DNA from: Indibacter alkaliphilus LW1
GTDB lineage: Bacteria > Bacteroidota > Bacteroidia > Cytophagales > Cyclobacteriaceae
Direction of reading: 5' to 3'
DNA length: 64,000 nt
NCBI RefSeq assembly: GCF_000295935.2
Contig: NZ_ALWO02000049.1
Span: 38,610-102,609, forward strand
Shown here piece by piece: positions 9,693 to 19,425 of this stretch (its first letter is position 1; each line of letters begins with the position of its first letter). The notes under the pieces are model-generated. The model worked only from the letters and a program-made list of their open reading frames with translations, had not been told where the DNA came from and did no database searches. A program made the translations under genes and the position numbers.

Positions 9693-9817
9693 AAAGACAA
9701 AAAACAAAATAATATTCTATAAAATAAATTGTAATCCTATTATAATCTGATTATTGTTAAATATAAAATTATTTCATGTGTTTAGTGTTTTGTAATCCTG
9801 CCTTTAAAAATAATAAT

Positions 9818-9831
9818 TGAAATCGATTGTA
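9818..9831. promoter_or_regulatory. LacI-type operator copy 4 (upstream of GH115)
   Basis: The sequence is TGAAATCGATTGTA, identical to copy 3 over all 14 bases and 139 bp from it, ending 87 bp before the GH115 start codon. Confidence 0.7.
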
Positions 9832-9918
9832 TTTTTATTATTTGATGTTTAGGTTTAAAGCTCAAACCTATAATTGCATATTTTGATCAAACACTGATCA
9901 TAAAACCTGCTCTAATAC

Positions 9919-12783
9919 ATGTCTTATAAATCCAAGATTCTTTGTTTTCTGATTTTCTTTGTTTTTTTAATTCGATCAGCTTCGATTGCCCAGGTTTTCG
10001 ACCATCACATGGTTTCAGATTATGCGCTTCCGGGAAGCTTTCCTTTGGTAGATCAAGCAGCTGCCGACCTTGTATTTGATGGAAAAGATGAAGGAATTAA
10101 AATTGCGGTAGCCAATTTGTCAAAGGACATATTGGCTGTTACAGGCAAACAGTCTTATATCCAATCAAAAATCAGTAAGGGAAAACCATTGGTGATTATT
10201 GGGCAGCTAGGTAAAAGCCCTTTGATAGATCAGTTGGTCGGAGAAGGAAAAATTAAAACCTCAGATCTTTCCGGAAAGTGGGAAAAGTACAAGATACAGA
10301 CCATAAAGGATCCATTTCCTGATGTTGATGAAGCTCTGATAATAGTTGGTAGTGATAAGCGGGGAACAATATTTGGGGTTTATGAATTGTCTGAGCAAAT
10401 AGGGGTCTCTCCATGGTACTGGTGGGCTGATGTGCCTGTGAAAGAGAGGACTTCACTTTACGTTGTCTCTGGTGAGCATAGCAAAGGTAGCCCAGCTGTG
10501 AAATATAGAGGTATTTTTATCAATGATGAGGCTCCTGCATTGGCAGGATGGGCGACAAAAAAGTTCGGTGGATTTAACCATCAGTTTTATGAGCATGTTT
10601 TTGAATTGATCCTTCGACTAAAGGGCAATTACCTTTGGCCGGCTATGTGGGGTAGGGCTTTTTACGATGATGATCCCAAGAATGGGCCATTGGCTGATAA
10701 ATACGGAATCGTAATCGGTACATCTCACCATGAGCCGCTGATGCGTGCTCATGTGGAATGGTCTAGATATGGAGATGGCGATTGGAGTTACCAGACAAAT
10801 AAGGAAACCCTTCAGGAGTTTTGGAGGGAAGGAATGCAAAGGCAGGGTAATATGGAAGCCACCGTTTCATTGGGCATGAGAGGTGATGGTGATGAGCCAA
10901 TGAGTGAAGAAAATAATATAGCCTTGCTTGAGGAGATCATAGAAGATCAAAGAAGAATAATTGAAGAAGTAACAGGAAAACCTGCCTCAGAGACGCCACA
11001 GTTTTGGGCTCTGTACAAAGAGGTGCAAGAGTATTATGATAAAGGAATGCGTGTTCCTGATGACGTGATGCTTTTGCTTTGTGATGACAACTGGGGCAAT
11101 GCCAGAAAACTACCGGCAATCGGGGCAGAACCCAGAAAAGGGGGCTATGGCATGTATTATCATTTTGACTATGTAGGAGGACCAAGGAATTACAAGTGGA
11201 TCAATACCAATCCCATTCCCAAAATCTGGGAGCAAATGAACCGGACTTACCGACATGGAGTGGATGAGTTGTGGGTGGTCAACGTAGGTGATATCAAACC
11301 CATGGAATTCCCGATTTCGTTTTTTCTGGATTTTGCCTGGAATCCGGATAAAATTCCAGCTGAAATGCTTCAAGCCTATACCCAATCTTGGTCCGAAAAA
11401 CAGTTTGGCCCTGAATATGCCAAACAAATAGGAGAACTTATTTCAGGATTTGGGAAACTGAGCGGAAGAAGAAAGCCCGAGCTTTTGGATCATAACACTT
11501 ACAGTGTGCATTATTATGGTGAGATGAAAAGGGTCTCCGCAGAATGGAAAGCTTTGGAAGATTTATCTGATAAAATCAAAAGCGAACTGGATCCAAAGTA
11601 TCATGATGCCTATTTTCAATTGGTCGAGCACCCAATCATAGCTTCAGCCAACCTACATAGACTTTATGAAAGCACAGCGCTCAACCATCTTTATGCCAAT
11701 CAAGGAAGAAACAATACTTCTAAGAAAGCGCAAGAAGTAAAGGAATACTTTGAAAGGGATCAGGAAATTTCTGATTTCTACAATCAGGAATTGGCAGGGG
11801 GGAAGTGGCCCCACATGATGGATCAGACACATATCGGATACACTTACTGGCAGCAACCTGATGAAAATGTGATCCCTGAAACCAAATCCATCAAGGTTCC
11901 CAAAAAAGGTGCGCTGGGTGTTTCTCTGACCGAAAGCCAGATGTTTTTCCCGGAAAGCAAAACATTAAAAACAGTGGAGCTATCTCCTTTTGATACGCAT
12001 CCGGTTTATATGGAAATTTTCAATAGAGGACAAAAGCCAATAGAGGTTACCATCAAAAACACCAACAACTGGTTGCTCTTTGATGCCGAAAAACTTGAAA
12101 TATCTTCAGCAAATGAGATTCCAATAATGGTAGACTGGGCAAATGTGCCCAAAGGCAAAAGCAATGTGAGTTTTGAGTTGCAAAGCGGTAGAGAAACAGT
12201 GGTGGTTGAGTTGGTGATCAATAATTTTGGAGTAGATGGAGATTTTAAGGGTTTTGTTGCTTCACGCGGTGTATTGGCCATAGACGCTGAGCATTTTACC
12301 TCCAAATATGAGGTGAGTCCTGTCCGCTGGAAAGTCATTGGGGATTTGGGTAAGACCGGCAATGCTGTGATGGCAACACCGGAAACATCTTTTACTCTTG
12401 CAGAAAGTCCACAAGGGAGCTATATCAGTTATGATGTTTGGGTAGAAGAAGCAGGTGAGTATGAAGTGAAGGTATTGGCCAGCCCAACTTTAAATTACCT
12501 CAACACACCGCAGGGCATACAGTATGGAATCGGGCTGGGTGAGGATGAACCTATTCTCATCAGTATGCATGGTGAAGAAAAACCAAGACAGTGGGACAAT
12601 TGGGTGGCCAATAGTATCAACGTTTCCGGAGAAAAACTGAATTTCAAAAAAGGGAAAAACGAGTTGAGAATTTATTTGGTCAATCCAGGGATAGTGATTC
12701 AGCGCTTGTTGATTGATCTCGGAAATCTTCAGCCATCCTATCTAGGGCCACCTGAAAGTAAATATAGCCTTAAGTTTAAATAG
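9919..12783 (+). CDS. GH115 family alpha-glucuronidase (xylan side chains), secreted
   Basis: This 954-residue protein has a signal peptide (residues 1-25, ending SIAQ). The family signature is clear: GVYELSEQIGVSPWYWWADV, KYRGIFINDEAP, then LRLKGNYLWPAMWGRAFYDDD. A C-terminal beta-sandwich of the GH115_C type follows (DAEHFTSKYEV... GKTGNAVMATP, ~790-950). Characterised GH115 enzymes remove (4-O-methyl-)glucuronic acid from internal or terminal xylose units of glucuronoxylan. The length fits the family. It is monocistronic, with its own LacI-type operator 88 bp upstream. Together with SusCD and the GH10-like protein it defines the locus as glucuronoxylan-directed. The product probably acts in the periplasm or at the outer membrane. 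Confidence 0.92.
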   Translation: MSYKSKILCFLIFFVFLIRSASIAQVFDHHMVSDYALPGSFPLVDQAAADLVFDGKDEGIKIAVANLSKDILAVTGKQSYIQSKISKGKPLVIIGQLGKSPLIDQLVGEGKIKTSDLSGKWEKYKIQTIKDPFPDVDEALIIVGSDKRGTIFGVYELSEQIGVSPWYWWADVPVKERTSLYVVSGEHSKGSPAVKYRGIFINDEAPALAGWATKKFGGFNHQFYEHVFELILRLKGNYLWPAMWGRAFYDDDPKNGPLADKYGIVIGTSHHEPLMRAHVEWSRYGDGDWSYQTNKETLQEFWREGMQRQGNMEATVSLGMRGDGDEPMSEENNIALLEEIIEDQRRIIEEVTGKPASETPQFWALYKEVQEYYDKGMRVPDDVMLLLCDDNWGNARKLPAIGAEPRKGGYGMYYHFDYVGGPRNYKWINTNPIPKIWEQMNRTYRHGVDELWVVNVGDIKPMEFPISFFLDFAWNPDKIPAEMLQAYTQSWSEKQFGPEYAKQIGELISGFGKLSGRRKPELLDHNTYSVHYYGEMKRVSAEWKALEDLSDKIKSELDPKYHDAYFQLVEHPIIASANLHRLYESTALNHLYANQGRNNTSKKAQEVKEYFERDQEISDFYNQELAGGKWPHMMDQTHIGYTYWQQPDENVIPETKSIKVPKKGALGVSLTESQMFFPESKTLKTVELSPFDTHPVYMEIFNRGQKPIEVTIKNTNNWLLFDAEKLEISSANEIPIMVDWANVPKGKSNVSFELQSGRETVVVELVINNFGVDGDFKGFVASRGVLAIDAEHFTSKYEVSPVRWKVIGDLGKTGNAVMATPETSFTLAESPQGSYISYDVWVEEAGEYEVKVLASPTLNYLNTPQGIQYGIGLGEDEPILISMHGEEKPRQWDNWVANSINVSGEKLNFKKGKNELRIYLVNPGIVIQRLLIDLGNLQPSYLGPPESKYSLKFK

Positions 12784-12861
12784 TATAATTCCGGGTCAAA
12801 GAAGTATTGGGATTATGGAGTAATTAGTCCTGCTTTTTTAGATTAGAAAATGGCAATAAAA

Positions 12862-12957
12862 AAACCTGCCAGGATTCTATTTGAGTTGATGTGAAATAAA
12901 TCTGTTTTGGCTGATAAACCTGCCAGGTTTGACCTAATTTGTTACTTTGACAAAGTA
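12862..12957. repeat. Repeated AAACCTGCCAGG motif and short palindromes in an intergenic region
   Basis: The 12-mer AAACCTGCCAGG occurs at 12862-12873 and 12916-12927. The second copy extends to a palindrome AAACCTG-C-CAGGTTT (12916-12930). A further perfect palindrome TACTTTG-A-CAAAGTA lies at 12943-12957. No gene is seen in 12784-13097. These may be remnants of a dispersed intergenic repeat, or they may form RNA hairpins ending GH115 transcription. Confidence 0.5.
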
Positions 12958-13097
12958 GGATTAGTTTATTTAAGGATAATTGGGAAGCATAAAGGACAGC
13001 TCTAAAGACAACTTACTTTTTGGTAAAGTCCTTGGAATAAGAGGCTTGATATCATACGAGGGTGAAACGGGAAAGGTGTTGGAGGAAGCTTGATTAT

Positions 13098-14123
13098 TCA
13101 CAACCTTACAACAGCTTTTACGACGCTTTCCTTACCAAAAAACAAAGGCTCAAACTTTGATGGAAGTTCATCGAATTCAATGGTATGGCTTATCCAGAAA
13201 TCAGTATTGATTTCTCCTCTTTCTATCAATGAGATGATATTTCGAAAATCATTAGATAAGGCATTTCTACTAGCCATCAGTGTAAGTTCCTTTTTGTGAA
13301 ATAAAGGATCATGGAATTCAAAATTGCCCTGAAACAGTCCTATAAATACAATAACTGCCCCATGGGCTGCCATTTCAAGCGTTTTTTTCATGGAGTCAGG
13401 ATTGCCTGTGGCATCGAGAATGACGGTAGGTAAATCTCCCTCAAAAAGTTTTCTGAGTGCTTCTATCGCGTCAAAATCCGATCCTTCAATGCATACGGTA
13501 TCTTTTACCGGTAAATTCTCCTTGCAGATTTTCAACCTATCTTGGTTGATGTCCATGACAGCTACCTCAGTACTATGTAAGGCAGCAAATTGGGCTGTGC
13601 CTATCCCAATAGGACCTGCTCCAATGACTAATACTTTGTCTTCCTTCTGGATTTTGGCCCTTTGCACAGCGTGAAAGCCAATAGCCAAAGGCTCAATAAG
13701 AGCGAGTTGATCAAAGGACAATTTTGCAGAAGGGTGGAGATACTTGGCATCCATAAGAAACTGCTCCCGCATTCCCCCATCTTCATGTACCCCAAAAACG
13801 GATATGGCTTCTCCGCAATTTGTTTTACCCCGCCTCACAGCTTGATCTTGTGACCTGTTGAAATAGGGTTCCAATGAACAGCGATCTCCAACTTTTAGGT
13901 TTTGTACATTTTCTCCAAGTTTCAGCACCTCTACACCCAGTTCATGGCCAAGGATTCTTGGATATGAAAAGAAAGGTTGCTTGCCTTTGAAAGCATGGAT
14001 GTCAGTGCCACAAATGCCGATGGCATGCACCTTGACCAATACTTCCTCGGGTTTTGGATCTTGTGGGTATTCGGTTTCAATCGATTCCAGCTTTCCTGGG
14101 GTGTTTAGGATAATTGTCTTCAT
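13098..14123 (-). CDS. Zinc-dependent medium-chain alcohol (polyol/sugar-acid) dehydrogenase
   Basis: This is a 341-residue enzyme if translation starts at the ATG at 14121-14123 (MKTIILNTPG), which gives the normal N-terminus of the family; the longer open frame upstream to 14258 runs into the SDR gene and has no homologous look. Zinc-site residues appear in GICGTDIH (~38-45) and GHELG (~62-66), and a Rossmann motif VIGAGPIGIGTAQ lies near 165. Part of the cysteine-rich structural-zinc loop is present (CSLEPY...NCGEA). The closest family I recognise is the L-idonate/L-galactonate-5-dehydrogenase type. It is last in a minus-strand operon with susCD, GH95 and an SDR, so it probably oxidises the sugar or sugar acid released by GH95. 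The substrate is inference. Confidence 0.8.
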   Translation of the reverse strand: MKTIILNTPGKLESIETEYPQDPKPEEVLVKVHAIGICGTDIHAFKGKQPFFSYPRILGHELGVEVLKLGENVQNLKVGDRCSLEPYFNRSQDQAVRRGKTNCGEAISVFGVHEDGGMREQFLMDAKYLHPSAKLSFDQLALIEPLAIGFHAVQRAKIQKEDKVLVIGAGPIGIGTAQFAALHSTEVAVMDINQDRLKICKENLPVKDTVCIEGSDFDAIEALRKLFEGDLPTVILDATGNPDSMKKTLEMAAHGAVIVFIGLFQGNFEFHDPLFHKKELTLMASRNALSNDFRNIISLIERGEINTDFWISHTIEFDELPSKFEPLFFGKESVVKAVVRL

Positions 14124-14175
14124 CTGAAAAGATATTTTGATTCTTGAGAAAAAGCAGTGTGATCCTGTTTTTTTA

Positions 14176-15006
14176 TTAAGACTCACTAAAAATGCTTCGT
14201 GTGCTTTTAGTTGGCTCGGTGACAGACATCCTGCGGTCCAAATGGATGTATCCTCCATCTACAACTATCTGCTGTCCGGTAGTATGGGAGGATAATTCGG
14301 AAATCAGGAACAGAACCGTATTGGCAATTTCTTCTGGGGTTGTCATTCTATTCCCTAAAGGAACAAGGGCATCTATTTTTTCCTTTTCGCCAGAGGGATC
14401 AGGGAAAGTACTCAACCAATCTTTGTAAGCAGGAGTCCAACTTTCTGATATGACCAAGGAATTGACCCTGATACCGAACTTGGAAAGGTCTACAGCCCAT
14501 TCACGGGTAAGAGCCAATACAGCGCCTTTTGATGCGGCATAGCCGGAAGTCCCTCCCTGACCTGTCAATGCTACTTTTGAGGAAATATTGAGGATGTTTC
14601 CTTTGGAAGCCTTCAAGAGCTTTAATGAATGCTTTGCCAAAAGGAAATAGTTGACAAGGTTCAAATGCAAGGATTCTATAAAATCTTCGTAAGAAGCCTC
14701 CAGGCCCACTCCGTCGTTGACCCCTACATTATTGACCAGCACATCCAGTCTTCCATATTTTTCTTCCACAGCCTCAACTGCTTCTCTACAAGCGGTTGGG
14801 TCAGTGAGATCAGTCTGAATAAAAAGGCAGTCATGTCCTTTTTCCAATAGTTCGGATTCGTAGGAATAACCCCTTGGATTTCTGTCCACAATCACTGGAA
14901 TACCGCCTTCTTTAGCCACTTTCCATACCAATGTTTCGCCTATGCTACCTTTTTTGCCTGCCCCTCCGGAAATCAGGACTATTTTATCATTCAGGTTTAC
15001 ATTCAT
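14176..15006 (-). CDS. SDR-family NAD(P)-dependent sugar dehydrogenase
   Basis: This 276-residue short-chain dehydrogenase has a cofactor motif of unusual form (ISGGAGKKGSIGE, residues ~12-24), the NNVG motif (~91), the catalytic Ser in ILNISSK (~140), Tyr and Lys in GYAASKG (~155-159), and a C-terminal GQQIVVDGGY. The sequence style recalls L-fucose dehydrogenase and 2-keto-3-deoxy-L-fuconate dehydrogenase relatives. It is 52 bp upstream of the Zn-dehydrogenase and 83 bp downstream of GH95. I infer a first oxidation step on L-fucose or L-galactose freed by GH95; other steps of such a pathway are not in this window. Confidence 0.85.
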   Translation of the reverse strand: MNVNLNDKIVLISGGAGKKGSIGETLVWKVAKEGGIPVIVDRNPRGYSYESELLEKGHDCLFIQTDLTDPTACREAVEAVEEKYGRLDVLVNNVGVNDGVGLEASYEDFIESLHLNLVNYFLLAKHSLKLLKASKGNILNISSKVALTGQGGTSGYAASKGAVLALTREWAVDLSKFGIRVNSLVISESWTPAYKDWLSTFPDPSGEKEKIDALVPLGNRMTTPEEIANTVLFLISELSSHTTGQQIVVDGGYIHLDRRMSVTEPTKSTRSIFSES

Positions 15007-15089
15007 TTTTTCCTATTTTTCTTTTCTTCAAAATTTACCTTAGTGAATTTTGGCAATTCGGGTTTTTGTGGGGATCTGATTTGGTTTTT

Positions 15090-17561
15090 TCAATTTTCGG
15101 TTTTCTTGAATTGATATACCTTCCCTTTTTCAGTGGGTATATCATAAACATGACCTTCCTCTATTTCAAGTAATTCCAATGAAAGGTTTGGGGCTAGAAT
15201 AGGTTCTGGTGTAACTGCTACCGAATAAAATGTATTCTGATTTTCCCCATCAGCTGAAGACAGGGTTTTGCCATCTGAGAAAACTAGGGATTCAGAAGAC
15301 CTGATTCTCAAGTTTCCACCGAGTTTGGATTTGATACTGACTGATTCCAGGATCCCGTTGTTCCAAATCATGTCTACAATTTCGAAACCTCCTCTTGCCA
15401 TTAGGCCCTTGACCTGACCCTTTGGCCAGGCATCCGGCAATGCTGGAAGTAAGTGGATTTCTCCATTGGCACTCTGAAGCAACATCTCTGCAATTCCTGA
15501 GGTGCAGCCAAAGTTGCCATCAATTTGAAACGGAGGGTGGGCATCAAAAAGGTTGTTGTAGGAACCTCCTCCCTCAAATGCTCCTGTCACAGGAGAAAGT
15601 TGGTTTTGAATTAGCTTGTAGGCATGGTTGCCATCCAATAACCTCGCCCACCAATTGACCTTCCAGCCCATGCTCCAGCCTGTAGAGATATCTCCTCTGT
15701 GGATCAATGTGGTTTTTGAAGCTGAAGCCAATTCTGGGGTTCTGAAAGGTGAGATCTGGTTGGAAGGAAATAGGCCATAGAGGTGGGAAATATGGCGGTG
15801 ATTATCTTCAGGGTCATCTATGTCATCCAGCCATTCCTGTAGCTGTCCATATTGGCCAATGTGCATAGGAGGGAGCCTATCTCTGTAAAGTTGAAGGGAA
15901 TCCAAAAACGCATTGTCTTCACCTACCAATTCTCCTGCCTGCAAGACTGTGGTGAATACATCAAAAGCTATTTGGTTGTCCATAGTAGTACCTGCATCCA
16001 AAGAGGTGCCCTCGTGTGCCTTGGGGGCGTTTTCAGGAGATGTGCCAGGGTTGACCACCAACCAGTCATTTTCGGGATGTGGTACCAGGAAGTCCATGTA
16101 GAAAAGAGCAGTTCCTTTCAGCACAGGATAAATTCTTTTCAGAAAATCACTATCACCTGTGTAAAGATAGTGTTCCCAAAGATGTTGGCTGATCCAGCCT
16201 CCACCTCCATTCCAAATTCCCCAGAAAATATCATCTACAGGGCCGGTAATTCTCCAGATATCTGTATTGTGGTGGGCCATCCAGCCTCTGGTGCCATACA
16301 TTTCCTTGGCAGTTTTTTCACCGGTTTCGGCAAGTTCTTCCACCATTCTGAGAAAAGGTTCATGAAGTTCGGATAAATTGGTCCTTTCAGCAGGCCAATA
16401 GTTCATCTGAGCATTGATGTTGATGGTGTATTTGCTGTCCCAAGGTGGGTTGAGTCTGTGGTTCCAAATTCCCTGTAGGTTGGCAGGTTGCCCACCTGGC
16501 TGGGAAGAAGAAATCAAGAGGTACCTTCCGTACTGAAAATAGAGTGCCACCAAATGAGGGTCATTTCCGGTTTTGAAAGCTTTTAATCTTTCGTCTGTGG
16601 GAAGGCTTGCTGCCTCAGTAGTCCCAAGATCCAGACTTACCCTATCAAAGTATTTTCGGTAAGCCTCAACATGACGTTTTTTTAAGCTGTGATAATCTTG
16701 TTTGGCTGCATTTTTCAAAGCTTCCTTTGCTTTAAGAATTTCATCTCCTGAAATGTCATCGTAGCGTTGAAAATTGCTGGCCATGGAGATATAGAGGTAA
16801 ACAGAGTCGGCGCCGTTTACTTCTATGCCTTCATCAATTTCTGTCATTGTTCCTCCAAATGGTTTGATCTCCGCCAAAGCTTTGAATCTGACCAAACCCT
16901 CTACACCTTCATGGCTGGAAGTAGTACCGGACATTCCTAAGGTTGTAGAAGTTTCATGCTTAAGATTGGCTGTTTGATGAGGACTTGAAAATTTGGATTC
17001 AAAATTCAATCCTCCTTTTTTGTCAGTGCTGAGCTTGACGATGATGATATCATCTGCAAGAGAGGCAAAAGATTCTCTGTAATAGGTATCACTGCCTATT
17101 TTGTAATGGGTCAGCTGTATGGCATTTTCAATATCCAGTTCCCTGTAATAGTTTTCCGGACTGTCATGTCCGCTAAATTGTAAATGTAGATTTCCAACAG
17201 GCTGATACATCTGACCATTGGATTTTTTTGATTGTATGTTTTCTTTGGCGAGCTGTTCTGCCTTTTTGTACTCCCCATCAAAAATCAGTTTTCTGATTTC
17301 CGGAAGGGCGGCCAATGCATCGGGGTTATCGTTGCGGTTAGGGCTACCCGACCATACCGTCTCTTCATTGAGCTGAATGATTTCCTCCGGATAATTTCCA
17401 TATATCATGGCACCTAATCTGCCATTACCGATGGGAAGTGCGTTTTCCCAAGAATCTCCGGAAGATTGATTGTACCAAAGTTTAAGACCGGGATCATTCT
17501 GGGCCAAACTCTGGAGTACACAGAAAAAAAATAGCAGGGCAACAAATTCTTTTTTCAACAT
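15090..17561 (-). CDS. GH95 family alpha-L-fucosidase / alpha-L-galactosidase, secreted
   Basis: This 823-residue protein has a signal peptide (residues 1-20, ending SLAQ). The N-terminal GH95 beta-sandwich is typical ([20 protein letters not shown], then [14 protein letters not shown]). The (alpha/alpha)6 barrel carries the family residues: Asn in [13 protein letters not shown], the acid-bearing NPGTSPEN segment, [13 protein letters not shown], and Asp in [14 protein letters not shown]. These correspond to the Asn/Glu/Asp set known from the bifidobacterial alpha-1,2-fucosidase AfcA. All key residues appear intact. Members cleave terminal alpha-1,2-L-fucose or L-galactose from xyloglucan, host glycans or algal and plant polysaccharides. 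It follows susD after a 158-bp gap containing a strong hairpin. Confidence 0.92.
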   Translation of the reverse strand: MLKKEFVALLFFFCVLQSLAQNDPGLKLWYNQSSGDSWENALPIGNGRLGAMIYGNYPEEIIQLNEETVWSGSPNRNDNPDALAALPEIRKLIFDGEYKKAEQLAKENIQSKKSNGQMYQPVGNLHLQFSGHDSPENYYRELDIENAIQLTHYKIGSDTYYRESFASLADDIIIVKLSTDKKGGLNFESKFSSPHQTANLKHETSTTLGMSGTTSSHEGVEGLVRFKALAEIKPFGGTMTEIDEGIEVNGADSVYLYISMASNFQRYDDISGDEILKAKEALKNAAKQDYHSLKKRHVEAYRKYFDRVSLDLGTTEAASLPTDERLKAFKTGNDPHLVALYFQYGRYLLISSSQPGGQPANLQGIWNHRLNPPWDSKYTININAQMNYWPAERTNLSELHEPFLRMVEELAETGEKTAKEMYGTRGWMAHHNTDIWRITGPVDDIFWGIWNGGGGWISQHLWEHYLYTGDSDFLKRIYPVLKGTALFYMDFLVPHPENDWLVVNPGTSPENAPKAHEGTSLDAGTTMDNQIAFDVFTTVLQAGELVGEDNAFLDSLQLYRDRLPPMHIGQYGQLQEWLDDIDDPEDNHRHISHLYGLFPSNQISPFRTPELASASKTTLIHRGDISTGWSMGWKVNWWARLLDGNHAYKLIQNQLSPVTGAFEGGGSYNNLFDAHPPFQIDGNFGCTSGIAEMLLQSANGEIHLLPALPDAWPKGQVKGLMARGGFEIVDMIWNNGILESVSIKSKLGGNLRIRSSESLVFSDGKTLSSADGENQNTFYSVAVTPEPILAPNLSLELLEIEEGHVYDIPTEKGKVYQFKKTEN

Positions 17562-17680
17562 AGGTTTAAGGAAAATCAGTTTTTGTCCGAATTTACCTTT
17601 TCCTGAGCTTATTATTCAGGTAAAAATAAGACGGAACTGTATAGGTTTGAAAGTTTCAATTTCACTATAAATATAAGACG

Positions 17681-17708
17681 GATGGGCCGGAATATCGTCC
17701 GGCCCATC
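17681..17708. terminator. Strong hairpin between susD and GH95 (partial terminator or processing site)
   Basis: Perfect 11-bp arms GATGGGCCGGA (17681-17691) and TCCGGCCCATC (17698-17708) enclose a 6-nt loop. In the minus-strand operon it lies just after the susD stop codon. There is only a weak T-run on the downstream side, so it may stabilise the susCD transcript and reduce read-through into GH95 rather than end transcription fully. Confidence 0.7.
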
Positions 17709-17719
17709 CTAAAAAGAAG

Positions 17720-19414
17720 TTAATATCCTGGACTTTGTGTGATTTCAGGATTTCTTAATATTTCATTCAATTCTATAGGAAGGAAATACATCTTTTCTTC
17801 AAAGACTCTTTCCAGTAACTGGATTTCTACGTAGGTTTTTTCACCCGTATTCAGGTCTTTGATAATGTCCATTCCTCTTATCGGTCTGTTTTCAATATCC
17901 GGAGCAATCTTCCATCTTCTGACATCCCAATATCTATGCTCTTCGAATGCCAACTCTATTCTTCTTTCATTATAGATTCTTTGTCTCAATTCATCTCCTG
18001 AGACATTGTCAGGAATAGGGGGCATGTTGACCCTTTCCCTTACCATGGAAAGATAAGTGCGGGCAGTAGCCTCATCACCCAACTCGAATTTGGCTTCAGC
18101 ATAGTTGAGGTAAATTTCTCCCAATCTAAATATGATCCAGGGGTTAGTGTATGGTTCTTGCCAATTCAGTGGTACACCTTCTTCAGGCATGAATTTCTTC
18201 AGGACATAATTGGTCCTTGGATTATCCCCACTTTGCCTGTAGGAATCAAATCCCCAAGACTCACCATCTTCAGCTACCCACATTTCGAATGTATCTCCGT
18301 GATATACTGCCTCATCGTGGATGATGGTGGCAGCAAATCTAGGGTCCCTATTTGCATAAGGGTTTTGAGGGTCATAGCCTGAGGCAGGATTGATGGTTTT
18401 TTGCCCATTGTTGAAAATGAATGGAGGTTCTCCATTGATCATGTCATAATCATCCACCAGGTTCTGAGATGGTCCGTTGCTGGCCCACCAGCCCCCATAG
18501 GCCCCATATCTTCGGTTCAGATTGTGCATAGGTGCCTGATGAAATGCTCCTGGAGAGGTGGCAAAAGGCCTTGCAAATATGATTTCATTGTTGGCACTTC
18601 CTGTAGGTTGATTGAACAGGGTGCTGTAATCCGGATGTAAGGAATAGCTGGAATTGATCAGTTCCTCAGCAGCATCTGCAGCTTTTTGCCATCTTGATCT
18701 GTCATTGGCTTCATTGAAAAGGGGAGAAGCGGCATAGAGAAACAAGCGGGACTTTAAGGCAAGGGCAGCATCTCTGGTAGCTCTTCCAAAATTCCCATCG
18801 GTGGTCTGATACCTTTGGGCCAAGTCGGGCATGGCTTCATTCAAATCATTTTCAATAAATTCAACACATTCTTCAAAACTTGATCTAGCAAAGGTCATTT
18901 CTGCTCCCAGTTCATAACTTCTGTCCACTATGGGAACACCACCGAATCTTTCTACCAAAAGAAAGTAAATGTAAGCCCTGAGGAACTTTGCCTCCGCGAC
19001 CAATTGCTCTTTGTTGTTGAGGGAAATTTCTAATGTTTCCATCTGCTCCAAAAAGATATTGATCCTTCGGAGGTATTGGAAAGCAGTGTTCCAATAATAT
19101 AAGCCCCCGCCACCAGTCCAATGATCGTTGGCAACAGCACCTACATTGTCAGGTCTAAGCTGCCCAGTAGGAATGATTCCGATATCCCAGTTGATGGCGC
19201 AAAATGCCTCATCGGTGGCTTTGGAAAGCATGTGAATATTGAATCCGTGGAGTATGCTATTGTATAGGGCAGTGTGATAGGCATTGATCAGGTTTGGATC
19301 ATTCCAAACAGCCTCTTCCGATACCCTGTCTTGTGGCAGGACATCAAGTATATCATCATTACATGCTGAAAATAAAAACAATGTAATGAAAAGGTATATA
19401 AGTTGTTTTTTCAT
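17720..19414 (-). CDS. SusD/RagB-family lipoprotein (GH95 locus)
   Basis: This 564-residue surface lipoprotein has its lipobox at LFLFSAC (Cys ~18), followed by NDDILDVLPQDRVSEEAVW, a common start of mature SusD proteins. AEAKFLRAYIYFLLVERFGGVPIVD marks the SusD core, and FLPIELNEILRNPEITQSPGY is the conserved tail. It binds glycan for the SusC transporter encoded 11 bp upstream. Normal length; no defect seen. Confidence 0.93.
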   Translation of the reverse strand: MKKQLIYLFITLFLFSACNDDILDVLPQDRVSEEAVWNDPNLINAYHTALYNSILHGFNIHMLSKATDEAFCAINWDIGIIPTGQLRPDNVGAVANDHWTGGGGLYYWNTAFQYLRRINIFLEQMETLEISLNNKEQLVAEAKFLRAYIYFLLVERFGGVPIVDRSYELGAEMTFARSSFEECVEFIENDLNEAMPDLAQRYQTTDGNFGRATRDAALALKSRLFLYAASPLFNEANDRSRWQKAADAAEELINSSYSLHPDYSTLFNQPTGSANNEIIFARPFATSPGAFHQAPMHNLNRRYGAYGGWWASNGPSQNLVDDYDMINGEPPFIFNNGQKTINPASGYDPQNPYANRDPRFAATIIHDEAVYHGDTFEMWVAEDGESWGFDSYRQSGDNPRTNYVLKKFMPEEGVPLNWQEPYTNPWIIFRLGEIYLNYAEAKFELGDEATARTYLSMVRERVNMPPIPDNVSGDELRQRIYNERRIELAFEEHRYWDVRRWKIAPDIENRPIRGMDIIKDLNTGEKTYVEIQLLERVFEEKMYFLPIELNEILRNPEITQSPGY

Positions 19415-19425
19415 TTCAGTAAGGG

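Noticed and set aside
14124..14258. Longer N-terminus for the Zn-dehydrogenase
   Set aside because: The extra 45 residues run back into the SDR gene and do not resemble the family; the Met at 14123 gives the usual start.
15852..16376. 174-codon open frame antisense to GH95
   Set aside because: GH95 motifs on the other strand are complete; the antisense product is cysteine- and histidine-rich nonsense without domain features.
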